In this document: piece by piece, positions 51,368-60,557 of the stretch | Layout of the letters: each line of letters starts with the position of its first letter | How positions within the stretch are numbered: the first letter of the stretch is position 1 | NCBI GenBank assembly: GCA_002011615.1 | Contig: MTOH01000002.1 | Location: forward strand, 143,526-207,525 | Direction: 5' to 3' | DNA: 64,000 nucleotides | DNA from: Candidatus Hydrothermus pacificus | Lineage (GTDB): Bacteria; Hydrothermota; Hydrothermia; Hydrothermales; Hydrothermaceae | Made by a program: the position numbers and the translations under genes | The notes under the pieces: model-generated | What the model was told of the DNA's origin: nothing | Databases searched by the model: none | What the model saw: the letters and a program-made list of their open reading frames with translations, nothing else

Positions 51368-51713
51368 GAACTGCGTTTTCTGTGATGCTTTTGCCGAACA
51401 TATATCTTATTGTTCCGCATCTTGCCTTTTCAGGGTCTGTATCTCCTATTAGTTCTCTGAGTTTTTCTATTGCATTTTCTTTTTCAACAAGGATTCCCAC
51501 AACCTCTCCTGATATTATAAAATTTACGAGTTTTTCAAAAAAGTGTTTTCCTTTATGGGGAGAATAAAACTCCTCTGCTTCCTCTTTTGTGAACCTTTTC
51601 ATTCTTATTCCCTTGATTTCAAACCTGTTTTCTTCAAGGGTCTGGATTATTCTTCCTATCTTTTTATCTTTAACCGCATCGGGTTTTATAACCAGCAAAC
51701 TTTTTGTTTTCAT
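51315..51713 (-). CDS. ndk: Nucleoside diphosphate kinase
   Basis: A 132-residue NDK. LLVIKPDAVKDKKIGRIIQT starts the fold and ITENAVHAADSEESFNREV contains the phosphorylated His near residue 115. GDTDPEKARCGTIRYMFG is the nucleotide-binding loop. It balances NTP pools. Its 3' end overlaps the NFACT gene by 53 bases if ATG 51367 is that gene's start. Confidence 0.97.
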   Translation of the reverse strand: MKTKSLLVIKPDAVKDKKIGRIIQTLEENRFEIKGIRMKRFTKEEAEEFYSPHKGKHFFEKLVNFIISGEVVGILVEKENAIEKLRELIGDTDPEKARCGTIRYMFGKSITENAVHAADSEESFNREVTFFF

Positions 51714-51717
51714 ATTT

Positions 51718-51918
51718 TTAGAGTTTCTTTGCGTGGTATCTCACGAAGTTTTCTATGCTTCTGTCATAGGTTTTTTCCAGTTCAGGAGGAAATACACATC
51801 CGGGAAGTTCGTTATGAGAGAGATGATATTTGAGGCATTCACAGCACATCCCTTTTCTGGGACATGGCTCGTATGTGCATGTGCAATCCTTTAAATTTTT
51901 TTCTTTGTTACATTCCAT
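51718..51918 (-). CDS. DUF6485 cysteine-rich small protein
   Basis: A 66-residue protein. CTCTYEPCPRKGMCCECLKY followed by HLSHNELPGCVFPPE gives eight cysteines in a pattern I recall for DUF6485, probably a zinc or Fe-S knuckle. The function is unknown. A GGAGGAG Shine-Dalgarno precedes the ATG. It begins two bases after the symporter's C-terminal piece and ends four before ndk. Confidence 0.75.
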   Translation of the reverse strand: MECNKEKNLKDCTCTYEPCPRKGMCCECLKYHLSHNELPGCVFPPELEKTYDRSIENFVRYHAKKL

Positions 51919-51920
51919 TT

Positions 51921-52096
51921 TTACTCCTCCTTTTTCTGAGTTAAAAGTGATACAATTATTATTGCAAACAAAGAAAGGAAAAATCCAGGAACAAGTTCAT
52001 AGATTAGATTTTTTAAAAAAGGAATATTATACCAGATAATTATTGTAATTGAACCTGTAAGCATCCCTGCGAATATCCCCCATTTATTTGTTTTTT
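51921..52096 (-). pseudogene. C-terminal end of the PutP-like symporter, out of frame
   Basis: After the A6 run the -1 frame reads TNKWGIFAGMLTGSITIIIW and YELVPGFFLSLFAIIIVSLL, which is exactly the last two membrane helices expected of PutP-type symporters. It ends at TAA 51921. See the main piece at 52040-53332. Confidence 0.75.
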
Positions 52097-53332
52097 CCAT
52101 AAAATCGACATTATTACAGCAGGTCCAAAGGATGCTGCAAGACCTCCCCATGCGTAAAGGACAAGCCAGTAAACAAGTCTCTGTGCCTTTAAGGCAAGAA
52201 CAAAGGCAATTAATCCTATAAAAAATGTTAATATTCTGGAATAAAGCACGAGTTTTTTCTGGGATTCCTGTGGATTTATCATCTTTTTGTAAATGTCTTC
52301 AACAAAGGAAGATGTTACAACAAGGAGTTGTGAATCAGCAGTTGACATTATTGCAGAAACTGCTGCTGATATTATTATCCCTGCAATCCATGGATGCAGA
52401 AGGGTTTTTGCAAGCATGGATGTTATATGCTCGGGGTCCTGAAGTTTTCCTGCAAGTAGCGGTATTCCCACAATTCCCATCATAACCGCACCCGTTAGGG
52501 AAAAGAATGTCCATGTCATGGAGATAACAGTTGCTTTTTTTATCTCCTTTGAAGATTTTATTGCCATATATCTTGCAAGGATATGGGGCTGTCCTGGATA
52601 TCCCAGTCCTATTGCAAGTCCACCGATTATAACACTTAAAAACATTGCCATGAATTCTTTTTCACCACCTGAAAGGGAAAAGGCAAAATTTTTTGCTGAA
52701 ACTGCTTTGTGAGCAAAACCTTCAAATCCTCCGAGATGTATTATTCCTGCAATGGGAATTATTATAAGGGCTGTTACCATCAAAAGTGCCTGAATAAAAT
52801 CTGTAATTGCAACTGCGAAAAATCCTCCCAGCATTGTGTAAAAGGTTATTATTCCTATGAGCATACCATAGAAAGGTTTTATTCCGAATGCAGAGGATAA
52901 AACCTTACCGCCTCCCACAATCTGAGCGGATATGTAAAAGGTGAAAAATAATATAATGAGGATAAAGGAGGTTATCCTCAATATGCGGGTTCTGTCTTCA
53001 AATTTTGATTCAAAATAATCGGGCAGGGTAAGGGCGTTGTATTTTTCAGAAAGTTTTCTTAAAGGAGTTGCTATCACAAGCCAGTTGAAAAGTGAGCCTA
53101 TAAAGCAACCTATGGCAGCCCATACAGCACCAAGTCCCATTTTGAATGCCTGACCCGGAAGTCCTATCAGAAGCCATGCTGAAAAGTCGGATGCCTTTTC
53201 AGAAAGGGCTATAATCCATGAGCCCAGTTTTCTTCCACCGAGAACAAAGTCTTCAAGAGTTTTTGTAAATCTTACTGTTACAATACCCAGAATGAAAAGA
53301 GAAATAAGATATAAAATAAATGCATATATCAT
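52040..53332 (-). CDS. Sodium:solute symporter (PutP-like), frameshifted near its 3' end
   Basis: A solute:sodium symporter with about 11 visible helices. FVLGGRKLGSWIIALSEKAS and DFSAWLLIGLPG are the family's TM2 region, and ISAAVSAIMSTADSQLLVV is the Na+-site helix TM8. PutP-like enzymes take up proline or similar compounds. In frame it ends KKQINGGYSQGC..., which is not family-like. Re-reading one A in TGG-AAA-AAA-C (T6 at 52091-52096 on the + strand) gives a normal end. This is a homopolymer indel, a pseudogene, or -1 slippage. Confidence 0.85.
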   Translation of the reverse strand: MIYAFILYLISLFILGIVTVRFTKTLEDFVLGGRKLGSWIIALSEKASDFSAWLLIGLPGQAFKMGLGAVWAAIGCFIGSLFNWLVIATPLRKLSEKYNALTLPDYFESKFEDRTRILRITSFILIILFFTFYISAQIVGGGKVLSSAFGIKPFYGMLIGIITFYTMLGGFFAVAITDFIQALLMVTALIIIPIAGIIHLGGFEGFAHKAVSAKNFAFSLSGGEKEFMAMFLSVIIGGLAIGLGYPGQPHILARYMAIKSSKEIKKATVISMTWTFFSLTGAVMMGIVGIPLLAGKLQDPEHITSMLAKTLLHPWIAGIIISAAVSAIMSTADSQLLVVTSSFVEDIYKKMINPQESQKKLVLYSRILTFFIGLIAFVLALKAQRLVYWLVLYAWGGLAASFGPAVIMSILWKKQINGGYSQGCLQVQLQ

Positions 53333-53334
53333 TT

Positions 53335-55377
53335 CTATTCAAAGAGTTTAACCAGATTGAGAAGTTTTGTGCTTATAACATTTAATTCCTGAGCCCTGCC
53401 TGCTATTTCCTCTGAGCCCGAACTTAACTCTTCTGAAAGTGCCCCTATCTCTTCAAAACTTTTGAAGTTTTCTTCATAAATGTTTAAAATTTCTCCCATT
53501 TTAACTATTATGTTCTGCAGGTCCTCTATATCTTTTTTCATAACCATCGGAACTTTTTTGATTTTTTCTGAATATCCGAGAATGCTGCTTCGCAACTCAT
53601 CAAAAGATATTGATATTTCATCCATTTTCTTATAAGTTTCTCTTTCAAGTTCTTCGTAGGATAAAAATCCCTTTCGTATTTTCAATATTGTTTCTTCTCC
53701 TTTGTTGAATTCATCCTGCATTTTCTTTGTTAGAGTCTCTCCAACCTGTGCAAGTTTCCCTATTTCCTCGGCGATTATACTAAATCCGCTTTCTTTTTCC
53801 TCAAATCTTGCAGCTTCAATGGATGCATTTAGAGATAAAAGCCTTGTTTTTGTTGTGTAATCAACCATGAATTCAATCAATTCCTGGATTCTCCTGTAAA
53901 AGCTCAGAAACCGCTCGAACTCTTCCTTTATTGCTTCATACTCTCTGGAGAAGTTTTCCTGAAATTTTTTCAATCCTGCATAAGATTCATACCTTTTTTC
54001 AAGAGATTCTGTGATTTCATCAAAGGATTCAACGAGTCCAGATGTCTCTGCTCCTATTTCCTCAAGGGTTTTTCCGATGTTTTCAATAATTTCAAAATTT
54101 TTCTGGAGAAGTTCTTTTGCATTTTCAAGGTTCTGGTTTGCATTTGTTATTTTTTCAGTGATCTCACTTGTTGCGGTTGTGAATTCCTCTGTTATTGATG
54201 CCAGGTTCTCTGCTTCTTTATCCAGGGAATAGGAAATTTCCCTCAAATTTGCGACATTTAACAGGGTTTCCAGTTGTCCTGAAATAGCGCTGGCAATGCC
54301 TTCAAGTCTTTTGAAATCGTCTTCATAAAATGAATGAGCAATGCCACTCTCTATGTCAAAAACACCGAGAAATTTTTTATTGTATACAAGGGGAAACATC
54401 ACTTCACTTTTTGTCCCATCAGAAATAGGTAGGTAGTCTTTTTCTTCAGAAATATCAGGAATATAAACAAAGTTTCTGGAATCAATTACCTTCCATACCA
54501 CTCCCTTTGGTCTTTTCACAACAAGAGGATTTTTAAAGAGATTTTTATGATGAGTTGAATATATTATTTTGACTTCATCTTTGTCTTTTTCGTAAAGAGC
54601 AATGTTTATTGCATCTATGTTTAATAATGTTTTAAGAATTTTTTCCATTTCCCTCATGGATTTTTCAAAACTTAAATTTGTTGAAAATTTTTTCAGAAGT
54701 TTTCTTTCAAAGTCAGCTTTGTCATAAAGTATTGTATTCTGGATGAGATAAAAAAGCAGTATTGATGAAATAATTATGAATACCAGTAAAATGAGATTCT
54801 GCGAAGTTAATTTTGAAGTTGAAGTTTTATAAAAAAGGAATGCCCACCCGTTGAAAATCAGAGCGAAGATATGTTCCCATATTGATATATAAACGAGGTC
54901 TTTCAATCTGAGTTTGAGTTGAAAGAATTTTGGAAGATAGAAAAGATAGGGAAATATTATTGAGAATATAAGATAGAATGCTATAAATTGACTGAATGAG
55001 GGATTGCCTTCTGGAGGTAAAAGAAAACCAAAGGCGAGGATGGCACTTCCATAAGTAAAAGCTCCTCTAAGAGAATCTTCCCATGATATTTTTCTCCATA
55101 TTTTTTCTCCTATGGATACTCCTACAACTGCTGAAAGTGCTGTTGTAAACCCTCCTGTATAAAGAGGAAGTAAAAAGGCAAAAGCAGGTGTGATTGTTAG
55201 AATAGAGAATCTCCTTACAGGTATTCTTTTGAATCTGGCAAGGAAGAATATAACGATTGAGATGAGAAAGGCAACTGGATTGAAATGAATGTAATTGGAG
55301 AGCAAATAAAGAACAAGAAGAACTAAAAAAACTATAATTCCTGAGCCTGCTTCCAGAAAGAGTTTTTTCTTTTCCAT
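53335..55377 (-). CDS. Membrane-bound GAF / MCP-signalling-domain transducer
   Basis: A 680-residue protein. Residues 1-225 hold six to eight hydrophobic segments (MASE-like sensor). Residues about 240-385 are a GAF domain (MEKILKTLLNIDAINIALYE; GVFDIESGIAHSFYEDDF). Residues 390-680 are coiled coil with a methyl-accepting-type hairpin tip: TRLLSLNASIEAARFEEKES then GFSIIAEEIGKLA. It probably signals to a CheA-type kinase, but no che gene is in the window. The promoter TTGACA-18-TATAAT is 13 bases ahead of the ATG and there is no Shine-Dalgarno. Confidence 0.8.
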   Translation of the reverse strand: MEKKKLFLEAGSGIIVFLVLLVLYLLSNYIHFNPVAFLISIVIFFLARFKRIPVRRFSILTITPAFAFLLPLYTGGFTTALSAVVGVSIGEKIWRKISWEDSLRGAFTYGSAILAFGFLLPPEGNPSFSQFIAFYLIFSIIFPYLFYLPKFFQLKLRLKDLVYISIWEHIFALIFNGWAFLFYKTSTSKLTSQNLILLVFIIISSILLFYLIQNTILYDKADFERKLLKKFSTNLSFEKSMREMEKILKTLLNIDAINIALYEKDKDEVKIIYSTHHKNLFKNPLVVKRPKGVVWKVIDSRNFVYIPDISEEKDYLPISDGTKSEVMFPLVYNKKFLGVFDIESGIAHSFYEDDFKRLEGIASAISGQLETLLNVANLREISYSLDKEAENLASITEEFTTATSEITEKITNANQNLENAKELLQKNFEIIENIGKTLEEIGAETSGLVESFDEITESLEKRYESYAGLKKFQENFSREYEAIKEEFERFLSFYRRIQELIEFMVDYTTKTRLLSLNASIEAARFEEKESGFSIIAEEIGKLAQVGETLTKKMQDEFNKGEETILKIRKGFLSYEELERETYKKMDEISISFDELRSSILGYSEKIKKVPMVMKKDIEDLQNIIVKMGEILNIYEENFKSFEEIGALSEELSSGSEEIAGRAQELNVISTKLLNLVKLFE

Positions 55378-55390
55378 TTTAATTGTTTTA

Positions 55391-55420
55391 ATTATATTTT
55401 TTTAAATTGTTCTTTGTCAA
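55391..55420 (-). promoter_or_regulatory. Promoter of the GAF/MCP transducer (TTGACA-18-TATAAT)
   Basis: On the minus strand TTGACA (55415-55420) and TATAAT (55391-55396) are 18 bases apart. The ATG follows 13 bases later with no Shine-Dalgarno. Confidence 0.7.
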
Positions 55421-55435
55421 TTAGTTTTTATATAT

Positions 55436-56308
55436 CTAATTATGGGTTCTGTGTTCATAGGGCTCGGGATGTATCGTTATATCAATATTTTTGACTTCTT
55501 CTCTTATTTTTTCTTCTATCTCGTCGCATATTCTGTGGATGTCCACGAGTTTTTCCTCGGGGTAAAATACAAGGTGCAGGTCCACAAATTTTTTATTTCC
55601 CGCTTTTCTTGTCCTTAATTCATGAAATTCTATATAACGAGAAGCGTAGGAGTGAAGTATATTCTTTATTTTAGCAATGTCTTTTTCATCAAGGGATTTG
55701 TCAAGCATTTCATCAGCCGTTTTTATTATTGAACGGGTTCCAAGAAAGGCTATGTATATAGAAAGGGTTACTCCTAAAACAGGGTCTATTATTTTCTTGC
55801 CCGTTATTATAACCAGAAGGAGACCTATAATTACTCCGAATGTGGTTCCTACATCAGAAAAAAGATGTTTTGCATCTGTTTCAATTGCTATGGAATGTAT
55901 TTTTTTTGCAGACCTGTACAAATATAGACCGCTGGAAAGATTTACAAGCCCCGCAATTCCTGAAATGAGTATACCTGTGTCAAGCTTTTGTAATTCAAAA
56001 GGTGTAAGAAATCTTCGCATAGATATGTAGAACAGAACAAAGCCCATTGAGACTATCAGAAGTCCTTCAATAAAGGAAGACACATATTCCATTTTGTGAT
56101 GCCCGTAAGGGTGTTCCCTGTCAGGAGGTTTTAGAGATTTCTTCATTGAAAAGAAAAGTATCAGAGATGCGAAGATGTTGTTTATTGTTTCAACAGAATC
56201 TGTTAAAAGAGCTACTGAGTTTGTGATTATGTAAGAAATAAGTTTAAATACAAATACAAAAAAAGCAACCCCTATCGAAAAGAGAGAAAGCTTGAGCCTT
56301 TTATCCAA
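55436..56308 (-). CDS. Cation diffusion facilitator family transporter
   Basis: A 290-residue CDF transporter. The TM2 region reads NSVALLTDSVETINN, PPDREHPYGHHKMEYVSSF is the signature loop, and IETDAKHLFSDVGTTFGV in TM5 carries the His-x3-Asp of the metal site. TM2 has Asp-x2-Glu-x2-Asn in place of the common Asp/His-x3-Asp. The C-terminal cytoplasmic domain (RYIEFHELRTRKAGNKKFVD) is normal. It should export divalent metal such as Zn, Fe or Mn. It lies three bases after the slipin gene. Confidence 0.93.
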   Translation of the reverse strand: MDKRLKLSLFSIGVAFFVFVFKLISYIITNSVALLTDSVETINNIFASLILFFSMKKSLKPPDREHPYGHHKMEYVSSFIEGLLIVSMGFVLFYISMRRFLTPFELQKLDTGILISGIAGLVNLSSGLYLYRSAKKIHSIAIETDAKHLFSDVGTTFGVIIGLLLVIITGKKIIDPVLGVTLSIYIAFLGTRSIIKTADEMLDKSLDEKDIAKIKNILHSYASRYIEFHELRTRKAGNKKFVDLHLVFYPEEKLVDIHRICDEIEEKIREEVKNIDITIHPEPYEHRTHN

Positions 56309-56311
56309 TTC

Positions 56312-57052
56312 CTATTTTTTTATAAACGGCGTAATCAGGTCAATGGGTATGGGGAGTATGGTTGTTGATGCTTTTTCTGCTGCAATTTCCGTGAGGGTCT
56401 GAAGAAACCTCAATTGAACCGCCACAGGTTGTTCTGATATTATTTTTGCAGCTTCAAAAAGTTTCTGTGCAGCCTGAAATTCACCCTCTGCGGAAATGAC
56501 TTTGGCTCTTCTTTCTCTTTCTGCCTCTGCCTGTCTTGCCATTGCTCTTTGCATTTCCTGAGGGAGGTCCACATGTTTTACTTCAACCGCAGAAACTTTA
56601 ATTCCCCATGGGTCTGTGTGTTCATCGATTATACTCTGCAGTCGCTGGTTTATTTTTTCTCTTTGAGCAAGAAGTTCGTCAAGCTCTGCCTCTCCCAGTA
56701 TACTTCTTAAAGTTGTCTGGGCTATCTGAGAAGTTGCGTAGAGATAATCTTCAACTTCTATGATAGCTTTTTGAGGGTCAATAACCCTGAAATAAACAAC
56801 AGCATTCACTTTTACAGATACATTATCTCTTGTTATCACATCCTGAGGCGGAACATCCATTACCACGGTTCTCAGAGAAACTTTAATGATTCTATCAACT
56901 GTTGGTATTATGAGAAAAAGCCCCGGTCCTTTCACAGATTGAAATCTTCCAAGCCTGAAAACTACTGCTCTTTCGTATTCAGGCAGGACTTTGATTGCTG
57001 ATAAAATTATAAGCACCCCTAACACAACTATAACTGTCCAGAATGTTATCAT
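56312..57052 (-). CDS. Slipin / stomatin-like SPFH-domain protein
   Basis: A 246-residue protein. An N-terminal membrane segment ([15 protein letters not shown]) is followed by the SPFH domain: [40 protein letters not shown] and [36 protein letters not shown] starts the oligomerising coiled coil. Slipins assemble as membrane rafts and are cleaved or controlled by the neighbouring NfeD protease. The start ATG 57052 has an AGGAGGT that lies inside a repeat hairpin element. Confidence 0.95.
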   Translation of the reverse strand: MITFWTVIVVLGVLIILSAIKVLPEYERAVVFRLGRFQSVKGPGLFLIIPTVDRIIKVSLRTVVMDVPPQDVITRDNVSVKVNAVVYFRVIDPQKAIIEVEDYLYATSQIAQTTLRSILGEAELDELLAQREKINQRLQSIIDEHTDPWGIKVSAVEVKHVDLPQEMQRAMARQAEAERERRAKVISAEGEFQAAQKLFEAAKIISEQPVAVQLRFLQTLTEIAAEKASTTILPIPIDLITPFIKK

Positions 57053-57057
57053 ATCAC

Positions 57058-57115
57058 ACCTCCTATTCCGACAAGGTCGGAATGGTTTATGGCTAATGGC
57101 TTACAGCACATGGCT
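57058..57115 (-). repeat. GCCAT/hairpin repeat element carrying the slipin Shine-Dalgarno
   Basis: On the minus strand GCCAT units are followed by a 7-base-pair hairpin TTCCGAC-CTT-GTCGGAA (57066-57082), then TAGGAGGT, the slipin Shine-Dalgarno. Thirty-one of 34 bases match the element at 63534-63567 before thiC. Confidence 0.7.
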
Positions 57116-57148
57116 GAGTCAATTTTTTAATCATCATTCTCTTTTGAC

Positions 57149-58399
57149 TCATCTCTTTACCTTCTTAACCTTTAATTTGAGTCCTTCAACACTTACTGCT
57201 ATTATCTCTTCGCCTTTTTTTATCTTCTCATCACTTACAGCTTCCCATATCTCACCGTGTATGTAAACCTTTCCACCTTTTCTGTCTATATCTGTCCTGG
57301 CAACTCCTTTTTCACCTGAAATTCCTTCTTTTCCGCTAACAGGCTTTCTTTTATGAACCTGAATTACCTTTGCTATGACCAGGAGGAAAAATAAAACCGT
57401 TACAAGGGTTACTCCTGCTATTGCCCAGAGCGAAATTCTTAAATAGGGAACATCTCTGGAGAAAAGAAGTAAAGAACCCATTACAAGAGATATTGCTCCA
57501 CCAAGCCCCAGTGCTCCGTGAGAAGTTATTTTAACTTCAAGCAGAAAAAGAATCATTGCAAGGAGTATGAGAAGAACACCTGCGTAGTTTACAGGTAATG
57601 TCTGAAAAGCATAAAGGGCTAAAATAAGGCATATTGCACCTGCAACACCCGGAAATATAGCACCAGGATGCGTTATCTCAAAAAAGAGGCCATAAAAACC
57701 TATGATTAATAAAAGGTAGGCAATAGTGGGATTTGAAATTATTGATAATATCCTGTTCCTTAAACTTATTTTGTATTCTTTTAACTCAGCATCCTCTGTG
57801 TTTATTGTTTTTTCAACTCCTGCAACCTCAATCTTTTTGCCGTTTATTTTTAAGAGCAAGTCATCCAGATTTTCTGCAACAACATCTATGACTTTCTTTT
57901 TTAAGGCTTCTTCTGCGGTTATGGAAATACTTTTCTCAACAAATTCTCTTGCGAGACGCACATTTCTTCCCTTCTTCTTTGCAATTGATTCAAGATAGGC
58001 TATTGCATCGTTCAGAACCTTTTTCATCATTACAGTATCTTTTTGCTCTCCTCCTATGGCAACCGGATGAGCGGCACCCAGGTTTGTGCCCGGTGCCATT
58101 GCAGCAATGTGCGCGGAATAAGTTATGAAGACACCTGCGGAGGCTGCCCTTGCTCCCGGAGGATGCACAAATACGCATACAGGAACCTCTGCATTCATTA
58201 TCTTCTTTACTATTTCTCTCATGGAAGCATCCAGTCCTCCAGGAGTGTCAAGCATTATCACCACAAGCTCTGCATTTTCTTTTTCTGCCTTATTTATTAA
58301 AGAAACAATGTATTCCTGTGCAGGTGGATGTATTATCCCTTCGTATTTACCATAAAAGATATTTTTTGAAATTAAAATTAAGGATATTAAAACATTCAT
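57149..58399 (-). CDS. NfeD-type membrane serine protease (ClpP class)
   Basis: A 416-residue long-form NfeD. Residues 1-210 are a ClpP/SppA-like protease domain: VVIMLDTPGGLDASMREIV and PPGARAASAGVFITYSAHIA with the catalytic Ser in AASAG; the Lys partner lies in the EEALKKKVIDVVAENLD region. Five membrane helices follow, then a C-terminal OB-fold (GVARTDIDRKGGKVYIHGEI). It partners with slipin to degrade or process membrane proteins. It overlaps moxR by four bases. Confidence 0.93.
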   Translation of the reverse strand: MNVLISLILISKNIFYGKYEGIIHPPAQEYIVSLINKAEKENAELVVIMLDTPGGLDASMREIVKKIMNAEVPVCVFVHPPGARAASAGVFITYSAHIAAMAPGTNLGAAHPVAIGGEQKDTVMMKKVLNDAIAYLESIAKKKGRNVRLAREFVEKSISITAEEALKKKVIDVVAENLDDLLLKINGKKIEVAGVEKTINTEDAELKEYKISLRNRILSIISNPTIAYLLLIIGFYGLFFEITHPGAIFPGVAGAICLILALYAFQTLPVNYAGVLLILLAMILFLLEVKITSHGALGLGGAISLVMGSLLLFSRDVPYLRISLWAIAGVTLVTVLFFLLVIAKVIQVHKRKPVSGKEGISGEKGVARTDIDRKGGKVYIHGEIWEAVSDEKIKKGEEIIAVSVEGLKLKVKKVKR

Positions 58400-59373
58400 T
58401 TTTCCTCCCAGTCTGTGTTTTCAATTATTTTTTTAATCATATTTTCTTTATCTATTTCCTCTGCCTCAGCGGCAAAGTTCAATATTATCCTGTGCCTGAG
58501 AACACTCAATGCTATATGTTTCACATCTTTTATTTCTGCAAAATCTTTTCCTTCAAGAAATGCCCTTGCTTTTGCTCCGAGAATCAGGAATTGTGATGCT
58601 CTCGGACTTGCCCCATATTCAATGTATTTTTTTACATACTCTAATTTTGTTGATTCGGGCCTTGTATTCCTGACCAGTCTTATTGCGTATTCAAATACAT
58701 GTTCAGGCACGGGTACCTCTCTGACTTCCTTTTGAATTTCCAGAATTTCCTCCTTGTTCATTACGGTTTCAGGTTCAGGAAACTTATACCCTGTTGTTTT
58801 TTTTACTATTTCAATTTCGGCTTCATGGTCAGGGTAGTATATATATGTATTTAACATAAATCTATCAAGTTGAGCTTCGGGTAGGGGATATGTTCCTTCC
58901 TGTTCAATCGGGTTCTGAGTGGCAAGCACAAAAAAGGGTTCTTCAAGATGGTAATCAATACCTCCTATGGTTACTTTTAATTCCTGCATTGCTTCAAGTA
59001 GCGCAGATTGAGTTTTTGGAGGGGTTCTGTTTATTTCGTCTGCAAGCAGTATATTTGTGAATACAGGTCCTTTTACAAATCTAAACTGTTTTTCTCTGGT
59101 GGATGGGTCCTCCTGTAAAATTTCGGTTCCTGTAATATCTGAAGGCATAAGGTCCGGGGTAAACTGGATTCTGTTAAATTTAAGACCAAGGGTTTTTGCA
59201 AGAGTATTAATAAGCATGGTTTTTGCAAGTCCTGGAACACCTATTATAAGAACGTGTCCCTTCGAAAACATGGCGATGAGGAGTTCTTCAATTACCTTTT
59301 CCTGATCAACAATTACTTTGTGAACTTCCTTAAAAATTTTTTGCTTTAATTTTCTCAGTTCTTTTGTTTTCAT
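58396..59373 (-). CDS. MoxR-family AAA+ ATPase
   Basis: A 325-residue MoxR ATPase. IIGVPGLAKTMLINTLAKT is Walker A (MoxR-type AKT), TNILLADEINRTPPKTQSAL is Walker B with the arginine-rich loop, and LATQNPIEQEGTYPLPEAQL then DRFMLN is the sensor 1 region. MoxR proteins act as chaperones for metal or membrane complexes, usually with DUF58/VWA partners, which are absent here; instead it is coupled to nfeD. It lies three bases after archease. Confidence 0.96.
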   Translation of the reverse strand: MKTKELRKLKQKIFKEVHKVIVDQEKVIEELLIAMFSKGHVLIIGVPGLAKTMLINTLAKTLGLKFNRIQFTPDLMPSDITGTEILQEDPSTREKQFRFVKGPVFTNILLADEINRTPPKTQSALLEAMQELKVTIGGIDYHLEEPFFVLATQNPIEQEGTYPLPEAQLDRFMLNTYIYYPDHEAEIEIVKKTTGYKFPEPETVMNKEEILEIQKEVREVPVPEHVFEYAIRLVRNTRPESTKLEYVKKYIEYGASPRASQFLILGAKARAFLEGKDFAEIKDVKHIALSVLRHRIILNFAAEAEEIDKENMIKKIIENTDWEEK

Positions 59374-59376
59374 GAT

Positions 59377-59799
59377 TTAAACATCAAATATAATCTGTGT
59401 TTCAAAACCATTGTTTTTTTTCTGTAGATAAAAATTATGGTATGTAATTGCTTTTATGTTGAGCTTCCTCCTGTGTTTTTCGGGATTATAATTTTCTCCC
59501 TTGCCCTTCAGGGTTAATTTTCTTTCTTCTTTAAATTCAACATTTACCACTTTAAATACAAAACCTTCTGTATCAAAGATAAAAAGCAGTTCTCTTAAAA
59601 GATTTAAGAGTAGTTCCTCTTTGTTTTCGCCATATATCTCCACTTCTCTTTCAATCACGGGTTCAACATTTTTTAAGTCAACCATTGCGTTTTCAAAAAT
59701 TTCCACACATTTTTCAAAAAGAGTTTTTTCATCTTCAGCCCATAATTTTACTCCAAAATCAGCAGTATGTTCAATTTCTTCTAAACGATATTTTTTCAT
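59377..59799 (-). CDS. Archease
   Basis: A 140-residue archease: YRLEEIEHTADFGVKLWAED at the start, ELLLNLLRELLFIFDTEGFV in the middle, and KAITYHNFYLQKKNN then TQIIFDV at the end. His/Asp of HTADFG and the terminal Asp form its metal site. Archease guanylylation-activates RtcB RNA ligase; no rtcB is in the window. The minus-strand TATAAT at 59812-59817 is 12 bases from the ATG with no Shine-Dalgarno. Confidence 0.95.
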   Translation of the reverse strand: MKKYRLEEIEHTADFGVKLWAEDEKTLFEKCVEIFENAMVDLKNVEPVIEREVEIYGENKEELLLNLLRELLFIFDTEGFVFKVVNVEFKEERKLTLKGKGENYNPEKHRRKLNIKAITYHNFYLQKKNNGFETQIIFDV

Positions 59800-59811
59800 A
59801 AACTTAATTTA

Positions 59812-59817
59812 ATTATA
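59812..59817 (-). promoter_or_regulatory. -10 box of the archease-moxR-nfeD-slipin operon
   Basis: Minus-strand TATAAT, with a weak TTTACT 18 bases upstream (59836-59841). It diverges from the rpsS promoter. Confidence 0.45.
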
Positions 59818-59847
59818 TGGTTAAAATGTATTTAAAGTAAATCTAAC

Positions 59848-59877
59848 TTGAAATTTGTTGTTGAATTGTATTAAAAT
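59848..59877 (+). promoter_or_regulatory. Promoter of the rpsS operon (TTGAAA-18-TAAAAT)
   Basis: TTGAAA (59848-59853) and TAAAAT (59872-59877) are 18 bases apart, 36 bases ahead of the rpsS ATG. Confidence 0.6.
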
Positions 59878-59913
59878 TAAAAACTAAAAAAAGTTTAAAA
59901 ACAGGTTGAAACT

Positions 59914-60204
59914 ATGCCAAGATCTTTAAAGAAAGGGCCTTTTGTTGATGAAAAATTGCTGAGGAAGATAAAAGAGGCAAAAGAGAAAGAAGATAAAAAG
60001 GCAATAAGGACGTATTCCCGAAGAAGCACAATAATACCTGAGATGGTTGGACTTACAATTGCTGTTCATAATGGTAAACAGTTTATTCCAGTGTATATTA
60101 CAGAGGCAATGGTTGGACACAAACTCGGTGAATTTGCTCCTACAAGAACCTATAGAGGCCATAAAGAGGTTAAAAAACAGGTGAAAACAAAAGTTGGAGG
60201 ATGA
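59914..60204 (+). CDS. rpsS: Small ribosomal subunit protein uS19
   Basis: A 96-residue S19. [38 protein letters not shown] and [15 protein letters not shown] are diagnostic. It is the first gene of this unit; in most bacteria it is the sixth gene of the S10 operon after rplB. The only Shine-Dalgarno-like sequence is a weak AGGTTG. Confidence 0.98.
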   Translation: MPRSLKKGPFVDEKLLRKIKEAKEKEDKKAIRTYSRRSTIIPEMVGLTIAVHNGKQFIPVYITEAMVGHKLGEFAPTRTYRGHKEVKKQVKTKVGG

Positions 60205-60209
60205 AATAG

Positions 60210-60557
60210 ATGACTCAAGGAATTGCGAGAATAAAGTATCTCAGGATTTCTTCTAAAAAAGCCAGGCTCATTATGGATATGATAAGAGGTAAACCTGTTG
60301 TTGAAGCAGAAAAAATTCTACTTCTGACTCCAAAAAAATCTGCAAGACTTGCATACAAGGCTTTAAAATCTGCTATGAATTCTTATGAGAAAAAAGCAGG
60401 TGAAGAAGCACTTCCAAAGGAAAGACTTTTTGTAAAAGTTGCAAAAGCTGATAAAGGTCCTGAATGGTGGCTTTTGAGGCCGGGGTTCAGGGGCTCTCCT
60501 GCCTTTGCAAGGAGAAAAACAAGTCATTTTACAATAATAATAGGAGAGAGAGAATAA
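60210..60557 (+). CDS. rplV: Large ribosomal subunit protein uL22
   Basis: A 115-residue L22: [20 protein letters not shown] at the start, [12 protein letters not shown] in the middle, and [20 protein letters not shown] at the end, which is the extended loop reaching the exit tunnel. Its stop overlaps the rpsC start (TAATG). Confidence 0.98.
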   Translation: MTQGIARIKYLRISSKKARLIMDMIRGKPVVEAEKILLLTPKKSARLAYKALKSAMNSYEKKAGEEALPKERLFVKVAKADKGPEWWLLRPGFRGSPAFARRKTSHFTIIIGERE

